64,000 nucleotides of DNA from Phytohabitans sp052068095 (GCF_052068095.1 NZ_JBQHDG010000003.1:124001-188000); one strand, 5' to 3'. Positions 15,954 to 24,056 are shown, numbered from the stretch's first letter. Made by a program: numbers and translations. Notes: generated by a model not told the origin, from the sequence alone.

Positions 15954-17408
15954 ATGACCAGCACCGTCAGAGGGAGCCAGCTCGCGCGCCTGCTCGGCCA
16001 TTGGCACGCGCTGCCGGGCCGCCGGCGCAACCCCGACTACGCCGCGCTCGCGGGCGCAATCCGGGGCCTGCTCGCCGACGGGCGCCTGCCGCTGGGTGTG
16101 CGACTCGCGGCCGAGCGCGAGCTCGCCGACGCACTCAAGGTGAGCCGCACCACGGTGACCGCGGCCTACCGGGAGCTGCGCGAGTCGGGCCACCTCACCA
16201 GCCGGCGTGGGGCCGGCAGCTGGACCACGCTCCCCGGCGGGCACAAGGTGGCCAGCTCGGGCCTGTGGACCCCGCAGGACGACCTCGACATGATCGACCT
16301 CGGGTGCGCCGCGCTCGCCGCCCCGCCCGAGCTGATGCCGGCCGCCGCGGCCGCCGCGCAGGGCCTCCACCGCTACCTGTCCGGTGCCGGCTACCACCCC
16401 ACCGGCATCATCGAGCTGCGCGAGGCGGTGGCCCGGGGGTACACCGAGCGGGGCCTCCCCACCAGCCCCGACCAGATCATGGTCACCAGCGGCACCCAGC
16501 ACGCCCTCGACCTGGTGCTGCGGCTGATGGCGCCGCCCGGCGCGCCGGTGCTCCTGGAGTCGCCCACCTATCCCAACGCGCTTGCCGCACTGTCCGCGCG
16601 GCGCGCGCGGATCGCCACCCACGGCCTCGACACCGGCGAGGGGTGGGACGCCGACCTGCTGCTCGACGGCCTGCGGCAGACCCGGCCACGGCTGGCTTAC
16701 CTGATCCCCGAGTTCCAGAACCCCACCGGCCACCTCATGCCAGCCGGGCTGCGCGAGCGCGTCGTGGCGGCCGCACACGCCGCCGGCACCGACCTGGTGA
16801 TCGACGAGTCCTTTGTAGACCTCCCACTCGACGGCACCGAAATGCCGCCGCCGGTCGCCTGCTACGACCGCCATTCGCGGGTGGTCTCGATCGGCGGGAT
16901 GAGCAAGCCCTACTGGGGCGGCCTCCGCATCGGCTGGGTGCGCGCCTCGGCCCCACTGGTGCAGCGGCTGGCCGCGCTGCGGGTCGGCGTCGACATGGCC
17001 AGCCCGGTGCTCGACCAGCTCGTGGCCGTGCAGCTGCTGGAGCTCGCCGACGTCATCGTGCCGCAGCGCCGTCGCCAGCTCGCCGAGCAGCGCGACGCGC
17101 TCGTCGCGGCCCTCCGGCGCGAGCTGCCCGAGTGGGGCATCCGCGTGCCGAGCGGCGGCGTGACACTCTGGGCCGAGCTCGACGGCCCGGTCTCGAGCGC
17201 CCTCTCCCGCGCGGCCGAGGAGGTCGGCGTGCGGCTGGCGCCCGGCCCGCGCTTCGGGGTCGACGGCACGCTGGAGCGGTTCGTCCGCCTCCCGTTCACG
17301 CTGCCCGCCTCCGACCTCGAAGACGCGGTCAAGCGCCTGGCCGCCGTCCGCTACGACCTCGACCGCACCCGCCGTCCACAGTGGCGCGAGCCGGCGATCC
17401 TCACCTGA
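15954..17408 (+). CDS. yczR: MocR-family regulator, YczR-like
   Basis: The 484-residue protein joins an N-terminal GntR winged helix (GVRLAAERELADALKVSRTT at about 42-61) to a fold-type I aminotransferase domain. That domain keeps the PLP-binding pieces TSGTQHALDLVLR, PEFQNPTG, VIDESFVDL and SIGGMSKPYWGGLRIGW with the Schiff-base lysine. MocR proteins sense PLP-linked ligands rather than transaminate. The divergent yczE-like partner identifies the YczR group. A GGGAGGG ribosome site precedes the ATG. Repeats B2 and A2 follow the stop. Confidence 0.9.
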   Translation: MTSTVRGSQLARLLGHWHALPGRRRNPDYAALAGAIRGLLADGRLPLGVRLAAERELADALKVSRTTVTAAYRELRESGHLTSRRGAGSWTTLPGGHKVASSGLWTPQDDLDMIDLGCAALAAPPELMPAAAAAAQGLHRYLSGAGYHPTGIIELREAVARGYTERGLPTSPDQIMVTSGTQHALDLVLRLMAPPGAPVLLESPTYPNALAALSARRARIATHGLDTGEGWDADLLLDGLRQTRPRLAYLIPEFQNPTGHLMPAGLRERVVAAAHAAGTDLVIDESFVDLPLDGTEMPPPVACYDRHSRVVSIGGMSKPYWGGLRIGWVRASAPLVQRLAALRVGVDMASPVLDQLVAVQLLELADVIVPQRRRQLAEQRDALVAALRRELPEWGIRVPSGGVTLWAELDGPVSSALSRAAEEVGVRLAPGPRFGVDGTLERFVRLPFTLPASDLEDAVKRLAAVRYDLDRTRRPQWREPAILT

Positions 17409-17448
17409 CAGATTTGAGGTCCAGGCCGCTGCTCTCGCGGCCTCACCG
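17409..17448 (+). repeat. Intergenic repeat B, partial copy 2
   Basis: The end of repeat B (CAGATTTGAG) starts right at the stop of the regulator gene, then GGTCCAGGCCGCTGCTC and CGCGGCCTCACC follow; the central ACCGCGAC hairpin is deleted. It points the same way as the gene it follows. Confidence 0.7.
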
Positions 17449-17492
17449 AGGCCTTGCCCGGTCAGCGTCGCCGCTCGTCGTGGCGCTGCTTG

Positions 17493-17680
17493 GAGGCAGA
17501 TTCTTTCCCAGATCCGCGTCAGCTGCGGACCGTATGCGCGGGGTCCCCGGGGAAACGTGGAGCGCAGCGGAGCGTTTTCTTGGGGTGCTTTCCCGCGGGC
17601 ACCGTTCCCGGCCGGCGGCTCGCCAGGGCGAGCCGAAATCCCCGGCCGTCCACTGCCAGGTCCGCGGGACAAGCCCCAAC
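17493..17680 (+). repeat. Intergenic repeat A, copy 2, with insert
   Basis: It begins GAGGCAGATTCTTTCCCAG and ends GCGGGACAAGCCCC, matching copies A1 and A7. The stem GGCTCGC/GCGAGCC is kept with a CAGG-type loop. Compared with the other copies, about 53 bases (roughly 17538-17590) interrupt the element after CCGTATGC; this insert contains GGAGCGCAGCGGAGCG, like the small hairpin at 32131. Confidence 0.85.
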
Positions 17681-17830
17681 CTGCGACATCCCGACCCGCC
17701 GTCCAGGTCCAGATTGTTGGCCGGTATTTCGGTGCTGGCCAGAGCGGGTGTCGCCGGTTCGGCACGGTCGCGCGAGAGGTGGTCTGGGGTGCCTGTGGTG
17801 CGTTAGGTGTCCAGGGTGGTGCCGCAAGGC

Positions 17831-17935
17831 CTTGATCGGCGACGAGGATGGGGCAAGTCCCGGTGATCGTGGTCGTTCAGACCCCCTGGAGGGGGTCCAG
17901 ATGACCACGATCTACAACACGGCCCGCCGATCAAG
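17831..17935. repeat. Three nested inverted repeats
   Basis: The outer arms CTTGATCGGC (17831) and GCCGATCAAG (17926) enclose GATCGTGGTC (17865) and GACCACGATC (17903), which enclose GACCCCC and GGGGGTC around TGGA. All three pairs are perfect. The region could form a long cruciform or RNA hairpin. Confidence 0.85.
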
Positions 17936-17999
17936 GGACCTGTGCGAGCGGAGGCCTGGGTGCGGCCTGACCAGCACCAAAACACCGGCCATCGATCAA

Positions 18000-18101
18000 G
18001 GGGCAAGGCTTCGCAAGCCCGGTGCCCACCACGCTTCGGTGATCGTTAGCCCAAAACCCGCGTCCGTGCCGGCGTGTCACACGGGTTCCGGGCTAACGAT
18101 C
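18000..18101. repeat. Palindromic element C, copy 2
   Basis: It is the reverse complement of 4080-4181 with two differences. The hairpin arms GATCGTTAGCCC (18041) and GGGCTAACGATC (18090) close the structure. Confidence 0.9.
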
Positions 18102-18484
18102 ATGACGCATCCCGGATGCTGAGCCACCTCCCCAAACAGTGGGAAAGTCGGCCGGTGACCCGCCGGTCCTTGTGTTTCGCGGCCCGGTCAACCCCTCAGC
18201 CGCAGCCAGCGGGCGAAGCCCGGCCATGCCGTATGCCGTCGTCCTCCCGCACGGAGAGCAGACCAGCGCCACGGCCTCCACACCACGACAAAACGCGCCG
18301 ATCAGACGGCGGCTGGCGGCCCCGGCGCTGCGCCGCTCACACCGTCGCGGCGGTTACTCGCGGCGACGAAACGCCCGTTGCTTCCTGGAGCGCCCATCCA
18401 GCAGACATTGTGGACAAACGTCGACAGCCGCCTGGCGCGAGCCCAATCCAGCCGCCCTCGCGTCCTCCCCTCCGGTTGCGCGAG

Positions 18485-18573
18485 GTGAGCGTGACCAGCG
18501 GCGGACGGGTGAGGCCGCGGGAGCAACGGCATGGACCACGACGGGCGTCGCGGTAGCTCAAATCTCTGTCTAT
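18485..18573 (-). repeat. Intergenic repeat B, copy 3
   Basis: On the minus strand it begins GACAGAGATTTGAGCTACCG, continues CGACGCCCGTCGTGGTCC, and ends near GCTGGTCACGCTCACC. It points the same way as the acyl-CoA synthetase gene that ends at 18661 and lies beyond that gene's hairpin terminator. Confidence 0.9.
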
Positions 18574-18612
18574 ATAAGGGATTCAGGGATCGAAGCTGTC
18601 TTCGGATCGGTC

Positions 18613-18652
18613 GAGGGCGAGCCCAGGCGGATGCCCACCTGGGCTCGCCCTC
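18613..18652 (-). terminator. Hairpin terminator of the acyl-CoA synthetase gene
   Basis: Arms GAGGGCGAGCCCAGG (18613-18627) and CCTGGGCTCGCCCTC (18638-18652) pair perfectly over 15 bases with a 10-base loop. It begins nine bases after the stop codon. There is no strong U-run, which is common in actinobacteria. Confidence 0.8.
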
Positions 18653-18660
18653 CACGTCGG

Positions 18661-20487
18661 TCAGATCTCGGCGAGGCTGCCTTCGTACATCTTGTCGATC
18701 TCGCCGGTGAAGTTGGCCTCCACCACGCGGCGCTTGATCTTCATGGACGGGGTCATCTCCCCGTCTTCGATCGTGAGATCACGGTGCAGGATCGTGAACT
18801 TCTTGACTGTCTCCCACCGGTTGAGCTTGGCGTTCAGCTCCTCGACGTAGCCGGCCACCATCGCCCGGGCCTCGGGCGAGCCGGCGATCTCGGCGTAGGT
18901 CTTGCCGGCGTGCGGGCCGCCGGCCGCCCACCCCACGATCGCGTCGGGGTCGAGGGTGACCAGCATCGTGCAGAAGTTGCGGCCCTGGGTGATCACGACC
19001 ACCTGCGACGTGTACGGGCACAGCGCCTTGAACATGCCCTCGATGTGCGACGGTGCGATGTACTTGCCGCCGGACGTCTTGACCAGGTCCTTCTTGCGGT
19101 CGGTGATGCGCAGGAAGCCGTCCGGGTCGAGCTCGCCGATGTCGCCGGTGCGGAAGAAGCCGTCGTCGGTGAACGCGGCGGCCGTCTCCTCGGGCAGGTT
19201 GTGGTAGCCGCGCATGACCGGCTTGCCGCGCAGCAGGATCTCACCGTCTTCGGCGATCTTGCATTCGAGGTCGCCCAGCGCGGGGCCGCACGTGCCGATC
19301 TTGACCCAGTCGCGCCGGTTGACGAAGTTGCCGGCGCTGGTCTCGGTGAGCCCGTACCCCTCGCCGATCGGTAGGCCCGCCGCCGCGAAGAACTCGGCGA
19401 TCGGCACCGACAGCGGCGCCGCGCCGGAGACGAGCTTGTGGATGCGGCCGCCGAGGCGGGCCTGGAGCTTGCTGAAGACGAGGCGGTTGGCGAGGCCGTA
19501 CCGCATCGCGAGGCCGCGCGGCACCGGCTTGCCGGCCTGCTCCAGCGCCACCTTCTGCTTGCCGGTGCGCACCGCCCACGCGAAGATCTTCGCCTTGGCG
19601 CCGCCCGCGTCCTGGGCCGACGACACCGCGCGGTTGTACACCTTCTCGAAGATGCGCGGCGCGCCGCACATCAGCGTGGGCTTGACCACCGCGAGGTTGT
19701 CGACGAGCTTGTCGAGGCGGCCGTCCACATAGGTCGGCATGCCGACGTGGATGATGCCGGTGATCAGCGTCTTGCCGAACGAGTGGGAGAGGGGCAGCCA
19801 CAGGTACTGGAGGTCTTCCGGCTCCATCAGGCCCGGTCCGGCCTGCGCGACCGCCTCCCAGCACCACCCGCCGTGCAGCAGCTCGACGCCCTTGGGGCGC
19901 CCGGTGGTGCCCGACGTGTAGATCAGCGTGGCCAGGTGGTCGTGGGTGATGCCCTCCACGATCTTTTCGATCATGTCGGGCTCCGCCTTCAACCGCTCGG
20001 CGCCCACTTCCTCCAGGTCGGCGAGTGTGGTCTGCGGTGGCGCGGCGGCCGGATCGGCCGGGCCGTCGATGAGCACGACGTGCTTGACGGCCGGCACGCT
20101 GGCGCCGGCTAGCTTGCCCGCCTGGGTGGCGTTTTCGGCGATGACGACGGTCGAGCCCGAGTCGCCGATGATGTACGCGACGTCTTCCGGCTCGGTCGTC
20201 GGGTAGACCGTGGTGGTCGCGCCGCCCGCGCACATGACGCCGAGGTCGGCCAGCACCCACTCCAGCCGGGTGTTGGAGATGATGGCGACGCGGTCTTCCA
20301 TGCCGACGCCGAGCCCGATCAGCCCGGCGGCGATCGCCTTGGACCGGCGGCCGATCTCCGACCACTTCAGCCAGACCGGCCCGGAGTCGTCCGGCGCGGG
20401 ATGGGCCAGTGCCTCGCGGTCGGGAGTCGCCGCGACGCGTTTCAGGAACATGTCCGGTATGGACCGGTAGGGGATATCAAGAGACAT
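18661..20487 (-). CDS. Long-chain fatty acid-CoA ligase, FadD15-like
   Basis: It activates fatty acids to acyl-CoA through an acyl-AMP intermediate. The 608-residue protein has the adenylate-forming motifs LIYTSGTTGRPKGVEL (P-loop), GEGYGLTETSAG, the FFRTGDIGELDPDG aspartate hinge with ITDRKKDLVKTSGGKYIAP, and the C-terminal lysine region MTPSMKIKRR. No membrane segment is present. The ATG at 20487 is preferred; an in-phase GTG at 20505 would add six residues. A GTGAC/GTCAC palindrome lies just upstream. The gene converges on the YczR-like gene across a 1.25-kb repeat region. Confidence 0.93.
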   Translation of the reverse strand: MSLDIPYRSIPDMFLKRVAATPDREALAHPAPDDSGPVWLKWSEIGRRSKAIAAGLIGLGVGMEDRVAIISNTRLEWVLADLGVMCAGGATTTVYPTTEPEDVAYIIGDSGSTVVIAENATQAGKLAGASVPAVKHVVLIDGPADPAAAPPQTTLADLEEVGAERLKAEPDMIEKIVEGITHDHLATLIYTSGTTGRPKGVELLHGGWCWEAVAQAGPGLMEPEDLQYLWLPLSHSFGKTLITGIIHVGMPTYVDGRLDKLVDNLAVVKPTLMCGAPRIFEKVYNRAVSSAQDAGGAKAKIFAWAVRTGKQKVALEQAGKPVPRGLAMRYGLANRLVFSKLQARLGGRIHKLVSGAAPLSVPIAEFFAAAGLPIGEGYGLTETSAGNFVNRRDWVKIGTCGPALGDLECKIAEDGEILLRGKPVMRGYHNLPEETAAAFTDDGFFRTGDIGELDPDGFLRITDRKKDLVKTSGGKYIAPSHIEGMFKALCPYTSQVVVITQGRNFCTMLVTLDPDAIVGWAAGGPHAGKTYAEIAGSPEARAMVAGYVEELNAKLNRWETVKKFTILHRDLTIEDGEMTPSMKIKRRVVEANFTGEIDKMYEGSLAEI

Positions 20488-20516
20488 AGCTGGGGGCCGC
20501 CTCACAAGTCAACAAC

Positions 20517-20530
20517 GTGACCGCCGTCAC
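20517..20530 (-). promoter_or_regulatory. Possible Crp-type site upstream of the ligase gene
   Basis: GTGACCGCCGTCAC matches the GTGA-N6-TCAC core of actinobacterial Crp/GlxR sites. It lies 30-43 bases before the ATG, where binding would affect transcription. No other evidence is available. Confidence 0.4.
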
Positions 20531-20747
20531 GCTAGTGTGTTACTGAACGGTAGTGGTGGACCGGCCCTGTCGCCAAGACCCACCGACCTCCCATCCACAT
20601 CGTGTCTCGGCCCACCACGCCGACTGGGGTTGCGGGGGCGGTGGGACTGGGGGACCATGGGTGGGCCGGTTGCTGTTGAGCTTTCGGAAGTGATCCCGGC
20701 CTTTCTCCGGACGGTGGGAGGTCGGGTTTCGCGCTTTCTGGGATCGT

Positions 20748-21276
20748 CATAGGCGCAGCTCGGTGATCTTCTTGATCAAGGGATCGATTCGCTTTCGCCA
20801 GTCCCCGCCCGCGCCGTAGGACCAGGCTATGCAGTCGGCGGCTGCCAATAATGGCTCCTCGTGTCACGTAACTGTGCATATGACAGCTCCTTGAGCGAAG
20901 GCATCGCTTTGCGAGCCTTGGCGATGGTTTCCCGGTCCCGGTGATCCTGGCCGTCCATCGATTCCAGGATCAAGGAGCGTGCCGATGCCCGAGTGATCGT
21001 CAGATCGCCGAGGAGCTGCTAGAGGCAGGCCTCTCGCGCCGCGACGGCGGGTCCGTCGCAAAGGTAGATCCTCCCGCGCGCCCGGCTTGTCGCGATGACG
21101 CCCAGAATCTCCCGGCGGCGGGAGTCTCGCTCTTTCACCATGTGCACGCGCCGCTGCCCGGGTTTGGCGAATCCGCGCAGGATCGTCCGAGCCTTTGGTA
21201 AATCGGCTGGTTCGTAGATCGCCGCACAAAGCAGATATGTGCCGTGGCGTTCGGACTCGTCGACGAAGACGTGCAC
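20748..21276 (-). pseudogene. Decayed gene resembling DUF3800-type proteins
   Basis: An intact reading would start MHVFVDESERHGTYLLCAAI and include VHMVKERDSRRREILG, which I associate with short actinobacterial proteins of the DUF3800-like, DES-motif kind (putative nuclease-like fold, role unknown). A TAG at 21019-21021 interrupts it after about 85 residues. The same frame continues with ARSLILESMDGQDHRDRETI, and the natural ending, EEPLLAAADCIAWSYGAGGD followed by WRKR, is in another frame, so a frameshift lies near 20860. Local GC content is visibly lower than in neighbouring genes, which suggests transfer. A sequencing error could explain one lesion but hardly both. Confidence 0.65.
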
Positions 21277-21345
21277 CGCGCCATCTTGGCAGAGCTTCAG
21301 GAACCAAACTGTCCGCCGGGCATTTGTGATTTAGCCAAAATGAAC

Positions 21346-21381
21346 GGTCGCACCCTATCGTTCTATAGACAGGGTGCGACC
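21346..21381 (-). terminator. Hairpin terminator of the PepSY gene
   Basis: Arms GGTCGCACCCT (21346) and AGGGTGCGACC (21371) pair perfectly. On the minus strand the hairpin is followed by CATTTTGG. It lies 23 bases after the PepSY stop. Confidence 0.8.
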
Positions 21382-21403
21382 GATCGTCCGGTGCGTTTTG
21401 GGA

Positions 21404-21943
21404 CTAGTCGTCGTCCCCGCCACGACCCTTGCCGCTGCGGTCGTCGTCTCCGCCGCGACCGCTGTCGTCGTCTCCGCCGCGACCGCTGTCGTCGTCTCCG
21501 CCGCGGCCGCTGTCGTCGTCTCCGCCGCGGCCGCTGTCGTCGTCTCCGCCGCGGCCGCTGTCGTCGCGGTCGTCGTCTCGGTCGGACTTGACGATGGCGC
21601 CGGTCTCGCGGTCGACGTAGACCTTGTGCTCCACGCCGCCCTTCACGATCTCGATCTTCCAGGTCGGCCGGCCGTGCTCGAACTCCCGTTCGGTGTCGAC
21701 CACCGTGCCGCCGCCGGTGGTGGCGAGCGCGATGTCGATCGCCCGGTCGCGGCCGATCGCGTCGGCGGCGGGCGCCGTCGACGTCGGGTCGTCCGACGGG
21801 GATGACGCAGACGCCGAGACTGCCACGCCGAAGCCGTCGTCCGCGGCGCCTCCGGTGAGCGCCGCACCCGCCGCCGCCCCGGTCGCGACGATCCCGGCGG
21901 CGGCCACCGCGCTGACCAGTACCAGCAATGTCTTGCGTGCCAT
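21404..21943 (-). CDS. Secreted PepSY-domain protein with Asp-rich repeats
   Basis: The 179-residue protein starts with a signal peptide or anchor (MARKTLLVLVSAVAAAG...). One PepSY domain spans about residues 62-118, with AIDIALATTGGGTVVDTE and WKIEIVKGGVEHKVYVDRETG. PepSY domains bind or inhibit other exported proteins and are often found next to two-component systems. The tail of about 60 residues repeats DDSGRGGD five times and would be strongly negative, possibly binding metal ions. The ATG at 21943 follows a strong AAGGAGGT site. The kinase and regulator genes lie directly upstream on the same strand. Confidence 0.88.
   Translation of the reverse strand: MARKTLLVLVSAVAAAGIVATGAAAGAALTGGAADDGFGVAVSASASSPSDDPTSTAPAADAIGRDRAIDIALATTGGGTVVDTEREFEHGRPTWKIEIVKGGVEHKVYVDRETGAIVKSDRDDDRDDSGRGGDDDSGRGGDDDSGRGGDDDSGRGGDDDSGRGGDDDRSGKGRGGDDD
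21440..21562 (-). repeat. 24-bp tandem repeats in the PepSY gene
   Basis: The unit GCTGTCGTCGTCTCCGCCGC plus four bases recurs at 21461, 21485, 21509, 21533 and, partly, 21557, with an A/G change distinguishing the units. It encodes the repeated DDSGRGGD. Confidence 0.9.
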
Positions 21944-22004
21944 GACGTACCTCCTTGTCGACATGAGGTTCGCCCGACGCGGCCTAGGGGCGCGCTGTGG
22001 CAAC

Positions 22005-22021
22005 GCTAAGGCCGCGCTAAG
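22005..22021 (-). promoter_or_regulatory. Direct repeat operator before the PepSY gene
   Basis: On the minus strand CTTAGC occurs twice, exactly 11 bases apart, 62-78 bases before the PepSY ATG. One-turn direct repeats are the usual target of OmpR-type regulators. The same hexamer with the same spacing occurs before the regulator gene at 23995-24033. Confidence 0.6.
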
Positions 22022-22037
22022 AGCGCGGCGGCTGAGG

Positions 22038-23270
22038 CTACGGCCGCGCCAAGAGCTCCAGCGTCACCACCGCGCCACCGGTCGGGGAGTTGGACAGGCG
22101 CAGGACCCGCCCGGCGCGGCGGGCGATGTCCAGGCCGAGGCCGGTGGAGCCGGCGCCGCTCTCGCCCCGCTCGCCAGCACCCGCGGGCAGCCCGGGGCCC
22201 TCGTCGGTGACGGTCAGCACGCCGTCGCCGCCGAGGCTCACCCCGAACGGTGTGCCGTCCGGCGTGTGCGCGAAGACGTTGCCGAGCAGGGCGTCCACGG
22301 CCGCGGCCAGGTCGTCGGCCGCGACCGGCACCGGGAGCGGGCCGTCCACCAGGTCGAGGCGGACGTCGCGGCCGGTGTCCTCGGCGAGCACCGCCCAGAA
22401 CGCCACCCGGTCGCGGACCACCGCCGCGGCGTCGCACCCGCCGGCCGCCGGTGCCGAGTGGCGGGCGGCGCGGATGAGGCCGCTCACCGCGCGTTCGACG
22501 GCGTCGACGCCGGCGGTCACGCGGGCGGCCTCGGCCGGGTCGGCCAGGGCCTCGGCCTCCAGGCGGAGCGCGGTCAGCGGCGTACGCAGGCGGTGCGAGA
22601 GGTCGGCGACCTGCTCGCGTTCCTCGCGCAGCAGGTCCTGGATGCGGCCGGCGAGGTGGTTGAGGGCGCCGGCCACGTCGCGCAGCTCGGCCGGGCCGGA
22701 CGGCGTGGCGCGCGCGGAGAGCTCGGCGCCGGCGAGGCGGTGGGACACAGTGGACAGTTCGGTGATGGAGGCGACGAGCGAGCGGGCCAGCCGGTCGGCG
22801 ACGAAAAGACCGACCAGCACCAGCGCCACGCCGAGCGCGGCCAGCACCAGCCAGGCGCGGGTCACGCCGCGGGAGAGCTCCTCCGCCGTCACGAACGTGC
22901 GCAGCACCACCGTGCCGTCGTCGCGACCCTGGACGCTCACGACGATCTCGCGGCCGCCGTCGACCTTCACGGTCAGGCTCCGGCCGCGCGCCGCCAGCTC
23001 CACCGCCGGGGTACGCGGAGCCGGCGCGCCCACCGACGAGCCGTCCGGGAGGTACACGGTGACCGGGCGGCCGGCGCCCGACGCGAGCGAGGCGAGGCCG
23101 GCTCGGTCGGTGGTGGCGGCCAGCGGCACCAGGCCCTGCACGTCGGCGGTGGCCGTGACCACCGCGCGGTCCTGCGCCACCGCCCGCACCAGCACGGCGA
23201 GCGGCACCAGGAACGCGACAAGCACCAGGCACGCCGTCGCGGTGACGAGCAGCGCGAGCCGCCGCCTCAC
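22038..23270 (-). CDS. Two-component sensor histidine kinase
   Basis: The 410-residue membrane kinase has a first transmembrane helix at about residues 5-27, an extracellular sensor of about 120 residues, and a second helix near 145-167, followed by HAMP, DHp and ATPase domains. The phosphorylated histidine is in QVADLSHRLRTPLTAL; the N box is in DALLGNVFAHTPDG; the G boxes are DEGPGLP and GSTGLGLDIARR. The GTG at 23270 overlaps the regulator stop (GTGA), so the pair is co-translated; longer in-phase starts are shadows of the regulator. The adjacent PepSY protein may modulate its sensor. Confidence 0.93.
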   Translation of the reverse strand: MRRRLALLVTATACLVLVAFLVPLAVLVRAVAQDRAVVTATADVQGLVPLAATTDRAGLASLASGAGRPVTVYLPDGSSVGAPAPRTPAVELAARGRSLTVKVDGGREIVVSVQGRDDGTVVLRTFVTAEELSRGVTRAWLVLAALGVALVLVGLFVADRLARSLVASITELSTVSHRLAGAELSARATPSGPAELRDVAGALNHLAGRIQDLLREEREQVADLSHRLRTPLTALRLEAEALADPAEAARVTAGVDAVERAVSGLIRAARHSAPAAGGCDAAAVVRDRVAFWAVLAEDTGRDVRLDLVDGPLPVPVAADDLAAAVDALLGNVFAHTPDGTPFGVSLGGDGVLTVTDEGPGLPAGAGERGESGAGSTGLGLDIARRAGRVLRLSNSPTGGAVVTLELLARP

Positions 23271-23953
23271 GAAGGCCCCGGCGCCGACAGGCGCACGCCA
23301 ACACCCCGCACCGTGTGGAGGTAGCGCGGCTCCTGCGCGGTCTCGCCCAGCTTGCGGCGCAGCCACGAGAGGTGCACGTCGACGGTCTTGTCCGCCCCGC
23401 CGTACGGCACCTGCCACACCTCGGTCAGCAGCTCCCGCTTCGTCACCACCTGCCCGGCGCGGGCCGCGAGGTGGTGCAGCAGGTCGAACTCCCGTGGCGT
23501 CAGATCGAGCGCCGCCCCCGCCAGCGTCGCCTCCCGCGACCGCGGGTCGACCCGCAGCTCACCGACGAGCACGGCCGACTCGCCCGGGTCGCCGGCCCCG
23601 CGCCGCAGCACCGCGCGCACCCGGGCGTCGAGCTGCGCCGCCGTGAACGGCTTAACCACGTAGTCGTCCGCCCCCGCGTCGAGTCCACGCACGATCTCCG
23701 CCTCGTCGTCACGTGCGGTGGCGATGATGACCGGCACCGCGCTCACGCCGCGCAGCATGCGGAGCAGCTCGAGCCCGTCGAGGTCGGGCAGGCCCAGGTC
23801 GAGCACCACGAGGTCGGGGCGCTCCTGGAGCGCGGTCTGAAGCCCGCTCATGGCGGTGTGCGCGGCGGCCACCGCGTGCCCGCGCTCGCGCAGCGCCCGG
23901 ATCAGCGGCGTGCGGATCGCGAGATCGTCTTCGATGAGCAGCAGGCGGGCCAC
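23267..23953 (-). CDS. OmpR/PhoB-type response regulator
   Basis: The 228-residue protein has a receiver domain, with the acidic pair in LLLIEDDLA, the phosphoacceptor Asp in LVVLDLGLPDLDG, the conserved Thr in IIATARDD and Lys in DYVVKPF, and a C-terminal winged helix (LDLTPREFDLLHHLA ... TVDVHLSWLRRKLG ... TVRGVGVRL). The GTG at 23953 is chosen because the domain starts directly after it; an upstream start would add nine residues. Direct repeats suitable for its own binding lie upstream and before the PepSY gene. Confidence 0.93.
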   Translation of the reverse strand: MARLLLIEDDLAIRTPLIRALRERGHAVAAAHTAMSGLQTALQERPDLVVLDLGLPDLDGLELLRMLRGVSAVPVIIATARDDEAEIVRGLDAGADDYVVKPFTAAQLDARVRAVLRRGAGDPGESAVLVGELRVDPRSREATLAGAALDLTPREFDLLHHLAARAGQVVTKRELLTEVWQVPYGGADKTVDVHLSWLRRKLGETAQEPRYLHTVRGVGVRLSAPGPS

Positions 23954-23994
23954 ACCAGGCAACCTATCCTGCACCCGCACGCCGCGGGACCTGC

Positions 23995-24033
23995 GTTAAC
24001 CCTCCCTTAGCGTCGCCCGGCGCCCGCCTTAAC
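23995..24033. promoter_or_regulatory. Direct repeat operator in the divergent regulator promoter
   Basis: GTTAAC (23995), CTTAGC (24006) and CTTAAC (24028) are spaced 11 and 22 bases apart, one and two helical turns. They lie between the response regulator gene and the divergent membrane protein gene. They match the pair before the PepSY gene. Confidence 0.55.
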
Positions 24034-24056
24034 GGCGGGCAGGGCATAGTCGGGGA

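Larger units (their letters stand above)
17681..18484. other. Non-coding repeat-rich part of convergent gap
   Basis: This stretch lies between A2 and B3. It holds nested inverted repeats (17831-17935), element C2 (18000-18101), and sequence from 18330 to 18410 that resembles 61620-61690 (GGCGGTTACTCGCGG and ATTGTGGACAAACG). No open frame on either strand is convincing. Confidence 0.6.

Noticed and set aside
18139..19374. 411-residue plus-strand frame over the gap and the fadD-like 3' end
   Set aside because: It passes through repeats B3 and the terminator and is then antisense to the ligase gene; no protein-like features.
20532..20879. 115-residue minus-strand frame near the decayed gene
   Set aside because: It covers the end of the pseudogene in the wrong phase and has no ribosome site.
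21440..21562. Regular 24-bp repeats that might look like a small CRISPR array
   Set aside because: Units are contiguous without spacers, in frame and encode DDSGRGGD in the PepSY protein.
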